Positions 53,004-61,570 of a DNA stretch of 64,000 bases are shown here, piece by piece. Made by a program: the position numbers and the translations under genes. The notes beneath the pieces were generated by a model. That model did not search any database, was not told the DNA's origin, and saw nothing but the letters and a program-made list of their open reading frames with translations. How positions within the stretch are numbered: the stretch's first letter is position 1; each line of letters opens with the position of its first letter. Source of the DNA: Maricaulis sp. (GTDB lineage: Bacteria; Pseudomonadota; Alphaproteobacteria; Caulobacterales; Maricaulaceae); the NCBI RefSeq assembly GCF_030149515.1, contig NZ_JASBRI010000020.1:62001-126000 (forward strand). The letters are read 5' to 3'.

Positions 53004-54911
53004 TCAGTGCACCACACCCGTGTCAGCGGGAAATGCGATCACTTTGCCATCCTCGCCCGCTTCGCTCTGGCGCTTCCACATCGCGGCATAGAGCCCTTCG
53101 CGTGCAAGAAGTTCGGCATGGGTTCCGGATTCCGCAACCCGGCCCTCGTCGAGCACGAAAATGCGGTCGGCCCGGGCGATCGTGGACAGGCGGTGCGCCA
53201 CGGCGACGGTCGTGCGCCCCCTGGCGGCCTCGGCCAGGGCCATCTGCACATCCGTCTCGGTCTGGCTGTCCAGCGCGGATGTGGCCTCGTCCAGGACCAG
53301 GATGGCCGGATTTTTCAGGATGGCGCGGGCCACGCCCACGCGCTGCTTCTCGCCGCCGGAGAGCTTCAGTCCGCGCTCGCCGACCCGGGTTTCCAGCCCG
53401 TCCGGCAATGCATCCACGAAATCGGCCAGGCGCGCACGCTCCAGCACGTCGCGGATCTCCGCCTCGCTCGCATCCGGACGCCCGTAGACGATGTTGGACC
53501 GCAGCGTGTCGTTGAACAGGACCACGTCCTGGGGCACCAGGCCCAGCGCCTCGCGCAGGCTTTCCTGGGTGAGATGGGCGATATCCTGTCCGTCTATCTC
53601 GACACGCCCCGTATCGGGGTCGTAGAAGCGGAACAGGAGCCGCAGCACGGTCGACTTGCCCGCACCCGAGGGGCCGCAAATCCCCACGAAACTGCCAGCC
53701 GGTATATCCAGGTTCACCCCATTGACCGAACGCGAACGCCCGTCATGGGTGAAGCTTACGGTCTCGAACCGGACCGCCCCGCCCGCCAGATGCAGCGGTT
53801 GCGCATCCGGCGCATCGGCCACTTCGGGCTTGAGTGCCAGGGTCTCATAGACACGTTCCATGTCGACCGCGCCCTGCTTGATCTCGCGATAGGCCCAGCC
53901 GAGAATGTTCAGCGGCTGATAGATATTCATCAGGATCATCGTCACCGCAGCCACATCGCCGGGCTGCAGCACGCCGTTCCACGCCTTCCAGCCCGCCGTC
54001 AGCGCCATCGCCAGCAGTCCGCCATTCATGATCAGCGCCTGGGTGCCGTTCAGCAATGCCAGCGAGGACTGCGACCGCGCGGCCGCCCTGGCGTAGCGGG
54101 TCATCGCCCCGTCAAAGGCCTCGGATTCGCGGCGCTCGGCGGCAAAGGCCTTTACCGTCTCGAAATTGATCAGGCTGTCGACCGCCCGCGCCGATGCCTC
54201 GTTGTCGGCCTCGTTCATGGTGCGCCGGATCTTCACGCGCCATTCGGTCACCGACCAGGTCAGGGCCATGTAGATGGCCACGGTGACAATGGCGATGGCG
54301 GCAAATTCCCAGCCGTATTTCACGCTGAGCACTCCGGCCGCGAGGACGAGCTCCAGCAGCGTCGGGGCAATGTTGAAGATCAAAAAACGCATCAGGAAAT
54401 CGACGGCCCGCGCGCCGCGTTCGATGATGCGGTTGAGAGCGCCGGTCCGCTTGGTCTGGTGATAGCCGATCGACAGGCCCTGGACGTGGGCGAAGGCCTT
54501 CACCGCCGTCAGGCGCTGGGCGTCCTGGCTGACCGGGGCGAACAGGGCATCGCGCAATTGCGGCGCTCCCACCGACATGAAACGCGCCACGGCATAGGCG
54601 ATGAAGGCCAGCGCAAAGGTTCCGGCAATGCCCGACAGCGCCGCCGCGGCTGCTCCGTCCCGGGAGTTGCCCCCCTCACCGCTACCGACATGCCGGGAGA
54701 TCAGGTTGATGCCGTCGCCGAAAAAGACCGGCGCGGACACGGCGAAGAGTTTCGCCAGTATGGTCAGGCCCAGCGCGACGCCCATGCGAAAGCGCCACTT
54801 GGCCATTTCCGGCGACGCCAGAAGCGCGAACAGGCGCAGCATCGTTGTGCCGAGAGATCCCTGGGGGGCAGACTTGGCCTCGGCCTCGGTATCGGTGGGG
54901 AGCGGTCTCAT
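53004..54911 (-). CDS. Atm1-type ABC exporter (fused permease and ATPase)
   Basis: A 635-aa half-transporter that dimerises in the inner membrane. Six helices are followed by an ATPase with Walker A GPSGAGKST, signature LSGGEKQRV, Walker B ILVLDEAT and the switch His in VAHRLSTIARAD. The permease segment with FGDGINLISRH, RGARAVDFLMRFLIFNIAPTLLEL and WRVKIRRTMNEADNEASARAVDSLINFETVKAF matches the mitochondrial Atm1 / bacterial NaAtm1 branch, which exports glutathione conjugates and sulfur-containing species and aids heavy-metal tolerance. Length is normal. Confidence 0.92.
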   Translation of the reverse strand: MRPLPTDTEAEAKSAPQGSLGTTMLRLFALLASPEMAKWRFRMGVALGLTILAKLFAVSAPVFFGDGINLISRHVGSGEGGNSRDGAAAAALSGIAGTFALAFIAYAVARFMSVGAPQLRDALFAPVSQDAQRLTAVKAFAHVQGLSIGYHQTKRTGALNRIIERGARAVDFLMRFLIFNIAPTLLELVLAAGVLSVKYGWEFAAIAIVTVAIYMALTWSVTEWRVKIRRTMNEADNEASARAVDSLINFETVKAFAAERRESEAFDGAMTRYARAAARSQSSLALLNGTQALIMNGGLLAMALTAGWKAWNGVLQPGDVAAVTMILMNIYQPLNILGWAYREIKQGAVDMERVYETLALKPEVADAPDAQPLHLAGGAVRFETVSFTHDGRSRSVNGVNLDIPAGSFVGICGPSGAGKSTVLRLLFRFYDPDTGRVEIDGQDIAHLTQESLREALGLVPQDVVLFNDTLRSNIVYGRPDASEAEIRDVLERARLADFVDALPDGLETRVGERGLKLSGGEKQRVGVARAILKNPAILVLDEATSALDSQTETDVQMALAEAARGRTTVAVAHRLSTIARADRIFVLDEGRVAESGTHAELLAREGLYAAMWKRQSEAGEDGKVIAFPADTGVVH

Positions 54912-55054
54912 AGGGGCTGGAGATAGGGCCTGAGCGGTCCGCGCGCCAGTGCCCGAGCTTCAGAGCGCCGCGTGCCTCTGCGTGCACACACATATTTTCC
55001 CGGTCGTGTTACGGGGAAAACAGGAAGGTGTTTGCCGAATGCGGGAGCAAAGCC

Positions 55055-56080
55055 CTACCCGTCGCCCTCCCCGTCCGTCTCCGGATCACGGGGCGCATCG
55101 AAGACCTGGCCGGGATAGATCAGGTCCGGATCGCGGATCTGATCGCGGTTGGCCTCGTAGATCACCGTGTACTGGATGCCCTCGCCATAGAGGCGCCGGG
55201 CCAGGCGCCAGAGCGAATTGCCGGGCTGCACCACGACCGAGTCGGGACCCAGATTGAGCGCTTCCGGAGCGACCCGTTCGAAGGGCAGCACGATCACGGC
55301 CGAGACATTGCCATCGGGGTCCACCTGGTCGATCTGGAGGTCGTAGACGCCGGGCGCCAGCAGCGAGCCGGCCTGAAGGTCCCAGCGTCCGTCGCGACCG
55401 ACGGACGTTTCGCCCACCAGGGCCCCGTTGGCAAAGACCCGCACCGTGGTGCCGGTATCGGCGCGGCCGGAGAAGATCACGGCACCGGTGGCGTCATAGT
55501 CGACGGTTTCCAGCACCAGCGACCCCATTTCCGCATCCAGGCAGGACGGGCATTGCCAGACCCGGCTGGCTTCGCCAGGACGGCCTACGACCACCAGCGG
55601 CGTGGGTCCGCGCTGTTCGGGGATCGAAACGACGACAACCTGTTCGGACAGCATTTCCCGGCCGTCCGGCGCCACCATGCGCAGGGACAACTCGATCGCA
55701 CCGGAGGGCAGCGGCTCGTCGGGGATGATCACCCACTCGCCGCGTTCATTGATTATCTGGGTATCGGCGCGCTGGCCCGATTCGTTCGTGAAGAAGAGCG
55801 GCTCGCCATCGGCCAGGAGCTGGATCGTCGCACCGGGCTCGCCGCGGCCCGCGGTGACGGCAGACCCGACCGGCGCCACGCGCACGATATCGAAGACCGG
55901 CGGCGCGATCATCGCGGCCGGCGCCGCGTTTTCCTCCGCATCCGTTTCGTCCGTGTGTGCGGCAGGTGGCGTTTCAATCCCGGTTTGCGACGCCGGGCGA
56001 TACATGATGAAGGCCAGCGCGGCGGCGATCGCCAGCGCGGCCAGGGCAGCAGCGATAATGAACGACCGCGTTGCGGTCAT
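55055..56080 (-). CDS. Membrane-anchored LysM-domain protein
   Basis: A 341-aa protein with an N-terminal membrane anchor (FIIAAALAALAIAAALAFIMY), a Thr/Ala/Glu-rich linker, two or more bacterial Ig-like beta-sandwich repeats (GRGEPGATIQLLADGEPL; SGRADTGTTVRVFANGALVGE) and a C-terminal LysM domain (VVVQPGNSLWRLARRLYGEGIQYTVIYEANRDQIRDPDLIYPGQVF) that binds peptidoglycan. A CPSC pair in the middle (WQCPSCLDAEMG) is unusual for such proteins. Start at ATG 56080, not 56197. Divergent from the LOG gene; probably a cell-wall tether or organiser. Confidence 0.87.
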   Translation of the reverse strand: MTATRSFIIAAALAALAIAAALAFIMYRPASQTGIETPPAAHTDETDAEENAAPAAMIAPPVFDIVRVAPVGSAVTAGRGEPGATIQLLADGEPLFFTNESGQRADTQIINERGEWVIIPDEPLPSGAIELSLRMVAPDGREMLSEQVVVVSIPEQRGPTPLVVVGRPGEASRVWQCPSCLDAEMGSLVLETVDYDATGAVIFSGRADTGTTVRVFANGALVGETSVGRDGRWDLQAGSLLAPGVYDLQIDQVDPDGNVSAVIVLPFERVAPEALNLGPDSVVVQPGNSLWRLARRLYGEGIQYTVIYEANRDQIRDPDLIYPGQVFDAPRDPETDGEGDG

Positions 56081-56213
56081 GGCGGGCCTCCTGTCATCGA
56101 TCGGCCAGAGCGGGACACGCCGGCCGGCGTCCTGATACTGGATGCAAGCCTCGCGCCGACAGCTTCCGGCGAATACCATCCCGTCCGGATAAAGCAAATA
56201 TGGGCGATTTGAG

Positions 56214-56780
56214 ATGGCAAAAGTAAGGTCGATAGGTGTCTTTTGCGGCTCACGGATGGGTGAGCGGGCACAATACCGCGACGCCGCGGCACGAGTCGGC
56301 CGGTCGATCGCCCGCGCGGGATGCCGCCTGGTCTATGGCGGAGGCGATGTCGGCCTTATGGGCACGGCCGCCTCTGCCGCCGCAGCCGAGCACGGCGAGG
56401 TGCTGGGCATCATTCCCGGTTTCCTGATCGCCCGCGAGGGGCATCTCGACGGCGTGGAGGTGCGAATCGTGGAGACGATGAGCCAGCGCAAGAAGCAGCT
56501 GATCGAGGAATCGGACGCCTATATCATCCTGCCCGGCGGCACCGGCACGCTGGAAGAAGTGTTCGACGTCGTCTCGCGCCAGCAGCTCGCCCTGCACGAC
56601 AAGCCCATCGTCTTCCTGAACACCGCCGGTTTCTGGACACCGGTCATCGCCCTGATCGAGCACACGGTTCGCGAAGGCTTCACCCCGCAGAGCCTGGCAG
56701 ATCACCTGGATCTGGTGGACGAGCCGGAGGCGGCGGTGACACACCTTGTCGACCTGATGGAGAAGGCGCCGGCGGCCTAG
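56214..56780 (+). CDS. LOG family protein (TIGR00730)
   Basis: A 188-aa Rossmann-fold enzyme of the LOG ('lonely guy') family, which cleaves the ribose-5-phosphate from nucleoside monophosphates, releasing cytokinin-type or other bases. Key motifs are GVFCGSRMGE, the GGGDVGLMGT turn and the catalytic PGGTGTLEE; MSQRKKQL supplies conserved Arg and Lys. Normal length. In bacteria without plant hosts it may have a housekeeping nucleotide role. Converges on the XRE gene. Confidence 0.93.
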   Translation: MAKVRSIGVFCGSRMGERAQYRDAAARVGRSIARAGCRLVYGGGDVGLMGTAASAAAAEHGEVLGIIPGFLIAREGHLDGVEVRIVETMSQRKKQLIEESDAYIILPGGTGTLEEVFDVVSRQQLALHDKPIVFLNTAGFWTPVIALIEHTVREGFTPQSLADHLDLVDEPEAAVTHLVDLMEKAPAA

Positions 56781-56980
56781 CCATCCTCACCGCGCGGGTC
56801 GAACACGTCCTCGATCTTCAGACCGAACGCATCCGCCAGGGCAAACGCCAGGGTCAGCGACGGGTCGTGCTTTCCGGTCTCCACTGCGTTGATCGCCTGG
56901 CGCGAGACACCGACCCGTTCACCCAGCTCGGCCTGGCTCCAGCGCCGCTCTGCGCGCAGCACACGCAACCGGTTCCTCAT
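56777..56980 (-). CDS. Small XRE-family regulator
   Basis: A 67-aa protein made of little more than a helix-turn-helix: RLRVLRAERRWSQAELGERVGVSRQAINAVETGKHDPSLTLAFALADAFG, then LKIEDVFDP. Start at ATG 56980, overlapping the stop of the membrane protein gene by 4 bp; the track merges it into a longer frame. Last gene of the hydrolase - membrane protein - XRE operon, and overlapping the LOG stop by 4 bp on the other strand. Probable repressor of its own operon through the tandem sites at 58305-58356. Confidence 0.9.
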   Translation of the reverse strand: MRNRLRVLRAERRWSQAELGERVGVSRQAINAVETGKHDPSLTLAFALADAFGLKIEDVFDPRGEDG

Positions 56981-57363
56981 CGTCCCGCCCGCCAGTAGAG
57001 CAGGCACTGGGCCAGGCCGAACACGCCGATAATGGCCGGCAAGACCCAGGTGAAACTGATCCGCGGCACATCGACGGCCCCTTCCAGGAAACCGTATCCG
57101 AACGTGGCAAACCCCACGGTGCCCGCACCCCACAGGAGAGCCTCGGTGGCGATGCGGCGCTGGAATTCGTCCAGGGCGTGAAAGCGCGCAATGAAGGCGT
57201 GCAGGGCGTATAGCGCGGGAACGAGCGGGGTCAGCGAGGCCAGCCCGGCCGACCATCCCGACAATTCCCCGTTCTCGATTGCCGCGACCGAGCCGAACAG
57301 GACGAGCACGTAAGCCAGCATGGCTGTGCCGAAATGGATGAGATAGCGCCGGTTTGCGGACAT
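56977..57363 (-). CDS. Four-helix membrane protein of the XRE operon
   Basis: A 128-aa integral membrane protein: four helices, with the short charged stretch ARFHALDEFQRRIATEALLWGAG between the second and third. It resembles the small membrane proteins often paired with YozG/XRE-type 67-70 aa regulators. The stop overlaps the XRE start (ATGA) and the start overlaps the stop of the alpha/beta hydrolase. It might transmit a membrane signal to the regulator, as in other small membrane protein/XRE pairs; this is inference. Confidence 0.8.
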   Translation of the reverse strand: MSANRRYLIHFGTAMLAYVLVLFGSVAAIENGELSGWSAGLASLTPLVPALYALHAFIARFHALDEFQRRIATEALLWGAGTVGFATFGYGFLEGAVDVPRISFTWVLPAIIGVFGLAQCLLYWRAGR

Positions 57364-58274
57364 TATTCGCCCTCCCCGTTCAAGACGATGCCGGTGACAA
57401 TGTCATGAAAAGCCGGCGCGCGGTCCAGCATGATGAAGTGGCGGCTGCCCTCGACGACGCGAATATTCACAGCGTCGAGGCCGTCATACTGACTGCGGTA
57501 GATATCCGCGAGCTGCGGCGCGCTGACCGGCACCCCCTCGGCCCAGGCGACCAGTACCGTGACATCGGCCTCGACCCCGGGCAGCACGGGCGAAAAGTCG
57601 GCGCCGGCGACCTCGCCGAAGGCGGCCGCCACGGTCGCCTGGTCAGAGGCGCTCACCCAGTCCATGACCTGTGCCTGTCCTTCTGCGGAGATCGACTGGA
57701 CCGGCAGGCCCCGGCGCATCTGGCCGAGATAGACGTCGTGCGGCAGGCCGGCCAGCTGCGCCGCCATGGCCGCGCCCTGGTGCCGGGCCATCTCCGGCGT
57801 CGCGGCCGGATTGAACAGGCCCGCATAGAAGGGCGCGCTGTCGACAACGATCACCGCATCCACCCGGTCCGGCATGGCGGCCGCGATCTGGAGGGCGATC
57901 TGCCCGCCCATGGAATGGCCGACAAGCACGAGGTCGTTCAGGCCCTCCGCCTCGGCATGAGCGATCAACGCCGTTACGGCCGTGCGGATCACGCCCGCAT
58001 CGCCGTAATCAGCCGGCGGCTCGCCGCCGAAGCCGGGCAAGGTGACAACATGCATGTCGGCCTCCCCGTCGAGCGCTGCGACCGTGCCGTCCCAGACCGC
58101 GCCGGGCGTGGCAAGGCCGGGGATCAGGACGACGCTGCGCGCGCCCGCGTCGCCGGCCCGTTCGATGCGCGGCGCGGTCTGCGCGCCGGCGCTGGCCAGC
58201 AGGCTGGCGAAAATGGCCGCCGCGACGGCGATCCAAGCAGCCGGCGTCATCCGGCCGGATCTGGGGTGTGACAT
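57363..58274 (-). CDS. Exported alpha/beta hydrolase
   Basis: A 303-aa alpha/beta-hydrolase with a signal peptide (WIAVAAAIFASLLASAGAQ). The nucleophile elbow is GHSMGG, the oxyanion region VVLIPGLATPGAVWDG, and the catalytic His lies in VEGSRHFIMLD. The ATG at 58274 has GGAG 7 nt upstream; the track start at 58367 would run through the operators. First gene of the three-gene operon. Esterase, lipase or lactonase activity is possible; no substrate can be named. Confidence 0.87.
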   Translation of the reverse strand: MSHPRSGRMTPAAWIAVAAAIFASLLASAGAQTAPRIERAGDAGARSVVLIPGLATPGAVWDGTVAALDGEADMHVVTLPGFGGEPPADYGDAGVIRTAVTALIAHAEAEGLNDLVLVGHSMGGQIALQIAAAMPDRVDAVIVVDSAPFYAGLFNPAATPEMARHQGAAMAAQLAGLPHDVYLGQMRRGLPVQSISAEGQAQVMDWVSASDQATVAAAFGEVAGADFSPVLPGVEADVTVLVAWAEGVPVSAPQLADIYRSQYDGLDAVNIRVVEGSRHFIMLDRAPAFHDIVTGIVLNGEGE

Positions 58275-58304
58275 AACGGTCTCCATCAGGTTTGTACGAC
58301 TTTG

Positions 58305-58356
58305 TGTCATGCAAACCTGACAATTTGCGGTGCGATTGTCAATACAACCTGACAAT
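58305..58356 (-). promoter_or_regulatory. Tandem operators of the hydrolase/XRE operon
   Basis: Two dyads with the same layout: ATTGTCA-N8-TGACAAT at 58335-58356 and TGTCA-N8-TGACA at 58305-58322. In both the 8-bp spacer, read in the gene direction, starts GGTT. Their centres are 32 bp apart, about three helical turns, so two dimers could bind on the same face of the DNA. They lie 31-82 bp before the hydrolase ATG and include -35-like TTGTCA and TTGACA hexamers. Confidence 0.72.
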
Positions 58357-58408
58357 ATGACTTTCAAAGCTGACTTTTAGTCACTGCGCCGTCGGCGGGA
58401 AGCCGGGA

Positions 58409-59746
58409 TTACGCTGTTTCACCCTTCAGGCGTTTGAGCACTTTCTCACGGCCGATCAGCGGCAACAGGACCGCCATTTCCGGGCCGCGCGCCTCGCCGG
58501 TGATCATCAGGCGAAGCGGCATGAAGAGCTGTTTGCCCTTGCGCCCCGTCGCGGCCTTCAACGCCTCTGTCCACTCGCTCCAACTGGTTTCGGTCAGCGC
58601 GCCGGCGGGCAGGTGTTCGGCGGCGGCGGCGGCATAGTCCGGCTCCTCGATCACCGGCGTCACCGGTCCCTCGACCAGGGCCGCCCAGGCTTTGACGTCC
58701 GACAAACGCTCCAGATTGGGGCGGACGGCGTTCCAGAAGGCCTCACCGCCATCGGCACCCATCGCCGCAACACGCGGCTGCACCTGGGCGTAGGGCATGG
58801 CATGAAGCAGTTTGGCATTGACCCGCTTGAGCTCCTCCGGATCGAAGCGGGCCGGCGAACGCGACAGCTTGCCCAGGTCGAATCCATCCAGCAGGCCGTC
58901 CACATCGGCAAAGGCGTCGACGGGGTCCGAGGTGCCGATCTTGGCCAGGAGCGACATGATTGCCATCGGCTCCAGCCCCTCCTCGTCGCGCAGCTCCTGG
59001 ATGCCCAGCGAGCCCATGCGTTTGGACAGCTTGCCGCCATCGGCACCGACCAGCAGCGCCTGGTGCCCAAAGACGGGTGCAGACCCGCCCAGGGCCTCGA
59101 AAATCTCGATCTGGGCGCCGGAATTCGTCGTATGGTCCTCGCCGCGGATGATGTGGGTGATCGCGGCGTCGATATCGTCGACGACGCTGGGGAGGGTGTA
59201 GAGGTAGGAGCCGTCCTCGCGGATCAGGATCGGGTCGGACAGGGAGGACGTCTCGATCGACACATGGCCGCGCACCATGTCGTCCCATTCCACCGGATCG
59301 CCGGAGAGTTTGAACCGCCAGTGCGGCTTGCGCCCCTCGGCCTCCAGCCTGGCCTTGTCCTCGCCGGACAGCGCCAGCGCCGCACGGTCATAGACCGGCG
59401 GGCGGCCATTGGCCATTTGCAGCCGCCGCTTGCGCTCCAGCTCCTCGCCGGTCTCATAGCAGGGGTAGAGGAGGCCCTTGGCCTTCAGCGCCTCGGCCGC
59501 CTCGCCATAGCGGTCGAAGCGTTCGGACTGGCGGAAGGTCTCGTCCCATACGATCCCCAGCCAGGTCAGATCCTCGCGGATTCCGTCCTCATACGCCTTC
59601 GTGGACCGCCCGGTATCGGTGTCGTCGATACGCAGCAGAAACGTCCCGCCCGCCTTGCGCGCGAAGAGATAGTTGAAGATCGCGGTGCGAACATTGCCGA
59701 CATGAAGCTTGCCGGTCGGGCTGGGCGCAAAACGGACTTTGGTCAT
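58409..59746 (-). CDS. gltX: Glutamyl-tRNA synthetase
   Basis: Charges tRNA-Glu. The 445-aa class I synthetase has the HIGH-like motif in RFAPSPTGKLHVGNVRTAIFNYL and the KMSKS-like GGKLSKRMG. Alphaproteobacteria often have two GltX copies, one charging tRNA-Gln for the GatCAB route; which one this is cannot be told here. Start at ATG 59746 (MTKVRFAPSPTG). It follows nadE by 102 bp on the same strand. Confidence 0.95.
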   Translation of the reverse strand: MTKVRFAPSPTGKLHVGNVRTAIFNYLFARKAGGTFLLRIDDTDTGRSTKAYEDGIREDLTWLGIVWDETFRQSERFDRYGEAAEALKAKGLLYPCYETGEELERKRRLQMANGRPPVYDRAALALSGEDKARLEAEGRKPHWRFKLSGDPVEWDDMVRGHVSIETSSLSDPILIREDGSYLYTLPSVVDDIDAAITHIIRGEDHTTNSGAQIEIFEALGGSAPVFGHQALLVGADGGKLSKRMGSLGIQELRDEEGLEPMAIMSLLAKIGTSDPVDAFADVDGLLDGFDLGKLSRSPARFDPEELKRVNAKLLHAMPYAQVQPRVAAMGADGGEAFWNAVRPNLERLSDVKAWAALVEGPVTPVIEEPDYAAAAAEHLPAGALTETSWSEWTEALKAATGRKGKQLFMPLRLMITGEARGPEMAVLLPLIGREKVLKRLKGETA

Positions 59747-59848
59747 GGGACAAGGACCTTGGCTCAATTGGAGCCGCAGGGCTTAGCGCCGCGCGCGGGC
59801 CGGGGCAAGCGGGGGTTCAGTATGGCGGGCGGGAAAGGCGAGGCGGAC

Positions 59849-61513
59849 CTACCCGCCCGACTTGAACCGGTTGGTGATCGGATAACGCCGGTCGCGGCCG
59901 AAATTCTTGGAGCCGATCTTCACGCCCGGCGGCGCCTGCCGGCGCTTGTATTCGGCACGGTAGAGCAGGTTTTCCACCTTGCGCACCATGGCCTCGTCCT
60001 GGCCTTCCGCGACCAGGTCGCGCACCGAGCGTTCCTCTTCCACCAGCCCGTGCAGGATGGTGTCCAGCACGTCATAGGGCGGCAGCGTGTCCTGGTCCTT
60101 CTGGTCCTCGCGCAGTTCGGCGGTAGGCGGTTTGGTGATGATGCGTTCGGGGACCACCTCGCCGACGGGACCCAGCCCAGGGGCGCGGGTCTGGGCGTTG
60201 CGCCACCAGGCTAGTTCGAAGACTTCCGTCTTGTAGACATCCTTGAGCGCATTGTAGCCGCCATTCATGTCGCCATAGAGCGTGGCATAGCCGACCGCCA
60301 TCTCCGACTTGTTGCCGGTGGAGAGCACCATCGGCCCGAACTTATTGGACAGCGCCATCAGCACGACCCCGCGCACCCGCGACTGGATGTTCTCCTCGGT
60401 CGCATCCGGCTCGGTGCCCCGGAAGGACGTTTCCAGCGTCTTGCCGAACGCCTCGATCGTCGGCTCGACGTCGATGATGTCATAGCGGATGCCCAGCCGC
60501 TCGGCACAGGCCTTGGCATCATCCAGGCTTTCCTCGCTGGTGTATTTCGACGGCATCATCACCGCCCAGACACGTTCCGGCCCCAGCGCATCGGTCGCGA
60601 TCGCCGCGGAAAGCGCGCTGTCGATGCCGCCGGACATACCCAGGACAACGCCTGGAAAGCCGGCCTTCTCGACATAATCGCGCAACGCCAGGACCATGGC
60701 CTTCCAATCGGCCTCGAGCCCCGAGAGGGTCTTCGCCTGCACACCGCCGCCGCATTTCCAGCCCGCCCCGGTACGCACCCATTCCGCCGCATCCAGCGTC
60801 TCCTCGAAGGTCGGCAGGCGCTGGATCGTCTCGCCATCGCTGTCCCAGGAAAAACTCGCCCCGTCGAAAACCAGCTCGTCCTGGCCGCCGACCTGGTTGA
60901 CGAAGACCATGGCCTTGGGCGGGGCCCAGCGCTCGTACCAGGCGGAAAAGGCAGCCTTGCGCTCGCGCTCGATGGTGCGGCGCCAGGGCGAACCATTGAT
61001 GACGATCATCATTTCCGCGCCCTGTTCGATCAGCGCTTTCGGCACCGCTTCGTACCAGATGTCCTCACAGACCGGCAGGCCCAACCGGATGCCGCGCCAT
61101 TTGACAATTTCGGGCAACGGTCCGGGCGCGAAAACCCGCTTCTCGTCAAACACGGCATAATTCGGGAGTTCATGCTTGAAGCGCAGCGCGACGAGATGGC
61201 CCTCATCGACCAGGGCGACGGCATTGTGCAACTTCCTGCCCTGACGCCAGGGCAGGCCGACCAGCACGGCCGGTCCGGCCTTGGTGTCCTCGGCCAGCTG
61301 GTCGAGCGCGGCCTTGCAGGCCTCCACAGCCGCCGGCTTGAGCACCAGATCCTCGGGCGGATAGCCCAGCAGGAACATTTCCGGGAAGACGATCAGGTCG
61401 GCGCCGCGAATGCGCGCTTCCGACAACGCCGCCCGGGCCTTGGCCAGATTGCCCTTCACATCCCCGACGACCGGGTTGAGCTGGGCGGTCAGAATGGAAA
61501 TCCGGTCTGTCAT
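59849..61513 (-). CDS. nadE: NAD+ synthetase, glutamine-hydrolysing
   Basis: Makes NAD+ from deamido-NAD+, ATP and glutamine. The N-terminal nitrilase-like glutaminase domain has the Glu-Lys-Cys triad (FPEMFLLGYPPEDL; FDEKRVF; GLPVCEDIWYE). The C-terminal synthetase has the P-loop GMSGGIDSALSAAI and STGNKSEMAVGY. 554 aa, normal for the two-domain bacterial type. Located between a Gfo/Idh gene and gltX, all on the minus strand. Confidence 0.96.
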   Translation of the reverse strand: MTDRISILTAQLNPVVGDVKGNLAKARAALSEARIRGADLIVFPEMFLLGYPPEDLVLKPAAVEACKAALDQLAEDTKAGPAVLVGLPWRQGRKLHNAVALVDEGHLVALRFKHELPNYAVFDEKRVFAPGPLPEIVKWRGIRLGLPVCEDIWYEAVPKALIEQGAEMMIVINGSPWRRTIERERKAAFSAWYERWAPPKAMVFVNQVGGQDELVFDGASFSWDSDGETIQRLPTFEETLDAAEWVRTGAGWKCGGGVQAKTLSGLEADWKAMVLALRDYVEKAGFPGVVLGMSGGIDSALSAAIATDALGPERVWAVMMPSKYTSEESLDDAKACAERLGIRYDIIDVEPTIEAFGKTLETSFRGTEPDATEENIQSRVRGVVLMALSNKFGPMVLSTGNKSEMAVGYATLYGDMNGGYNALKDVYKTEVFELAWWRNAQTRAPGLGPVGEVVPERIITKPPTAELREDQKDQDTLPPYDVLDTILHGLVEEERSVRDLVAEGQDEAMVRKVENLLYRAEYKRRQAPPGVKIGSKNFGRDRRYPITNRFKSGG

Positions 61514-61570
61514 GATCGCGACTTAGACCGCGCCGCCCGCTCCCGCAAGTGGCACGCCGCCGCAACCGGT

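Noticed and set aside
52170-54926. 918-aa plus-strand ORF
   Set aside because: Antisense to the prephenate dehydrogenase and Atm1 genes; composition is that of a shadow frame.
54995-55020. TTTTCCC-N12-GGGAAAA hairpin after the LysM gene
   Set aside because: Stem is AT-poor at the loop side only, loop is long and there is no clear T-run after it; not called as a terminator.
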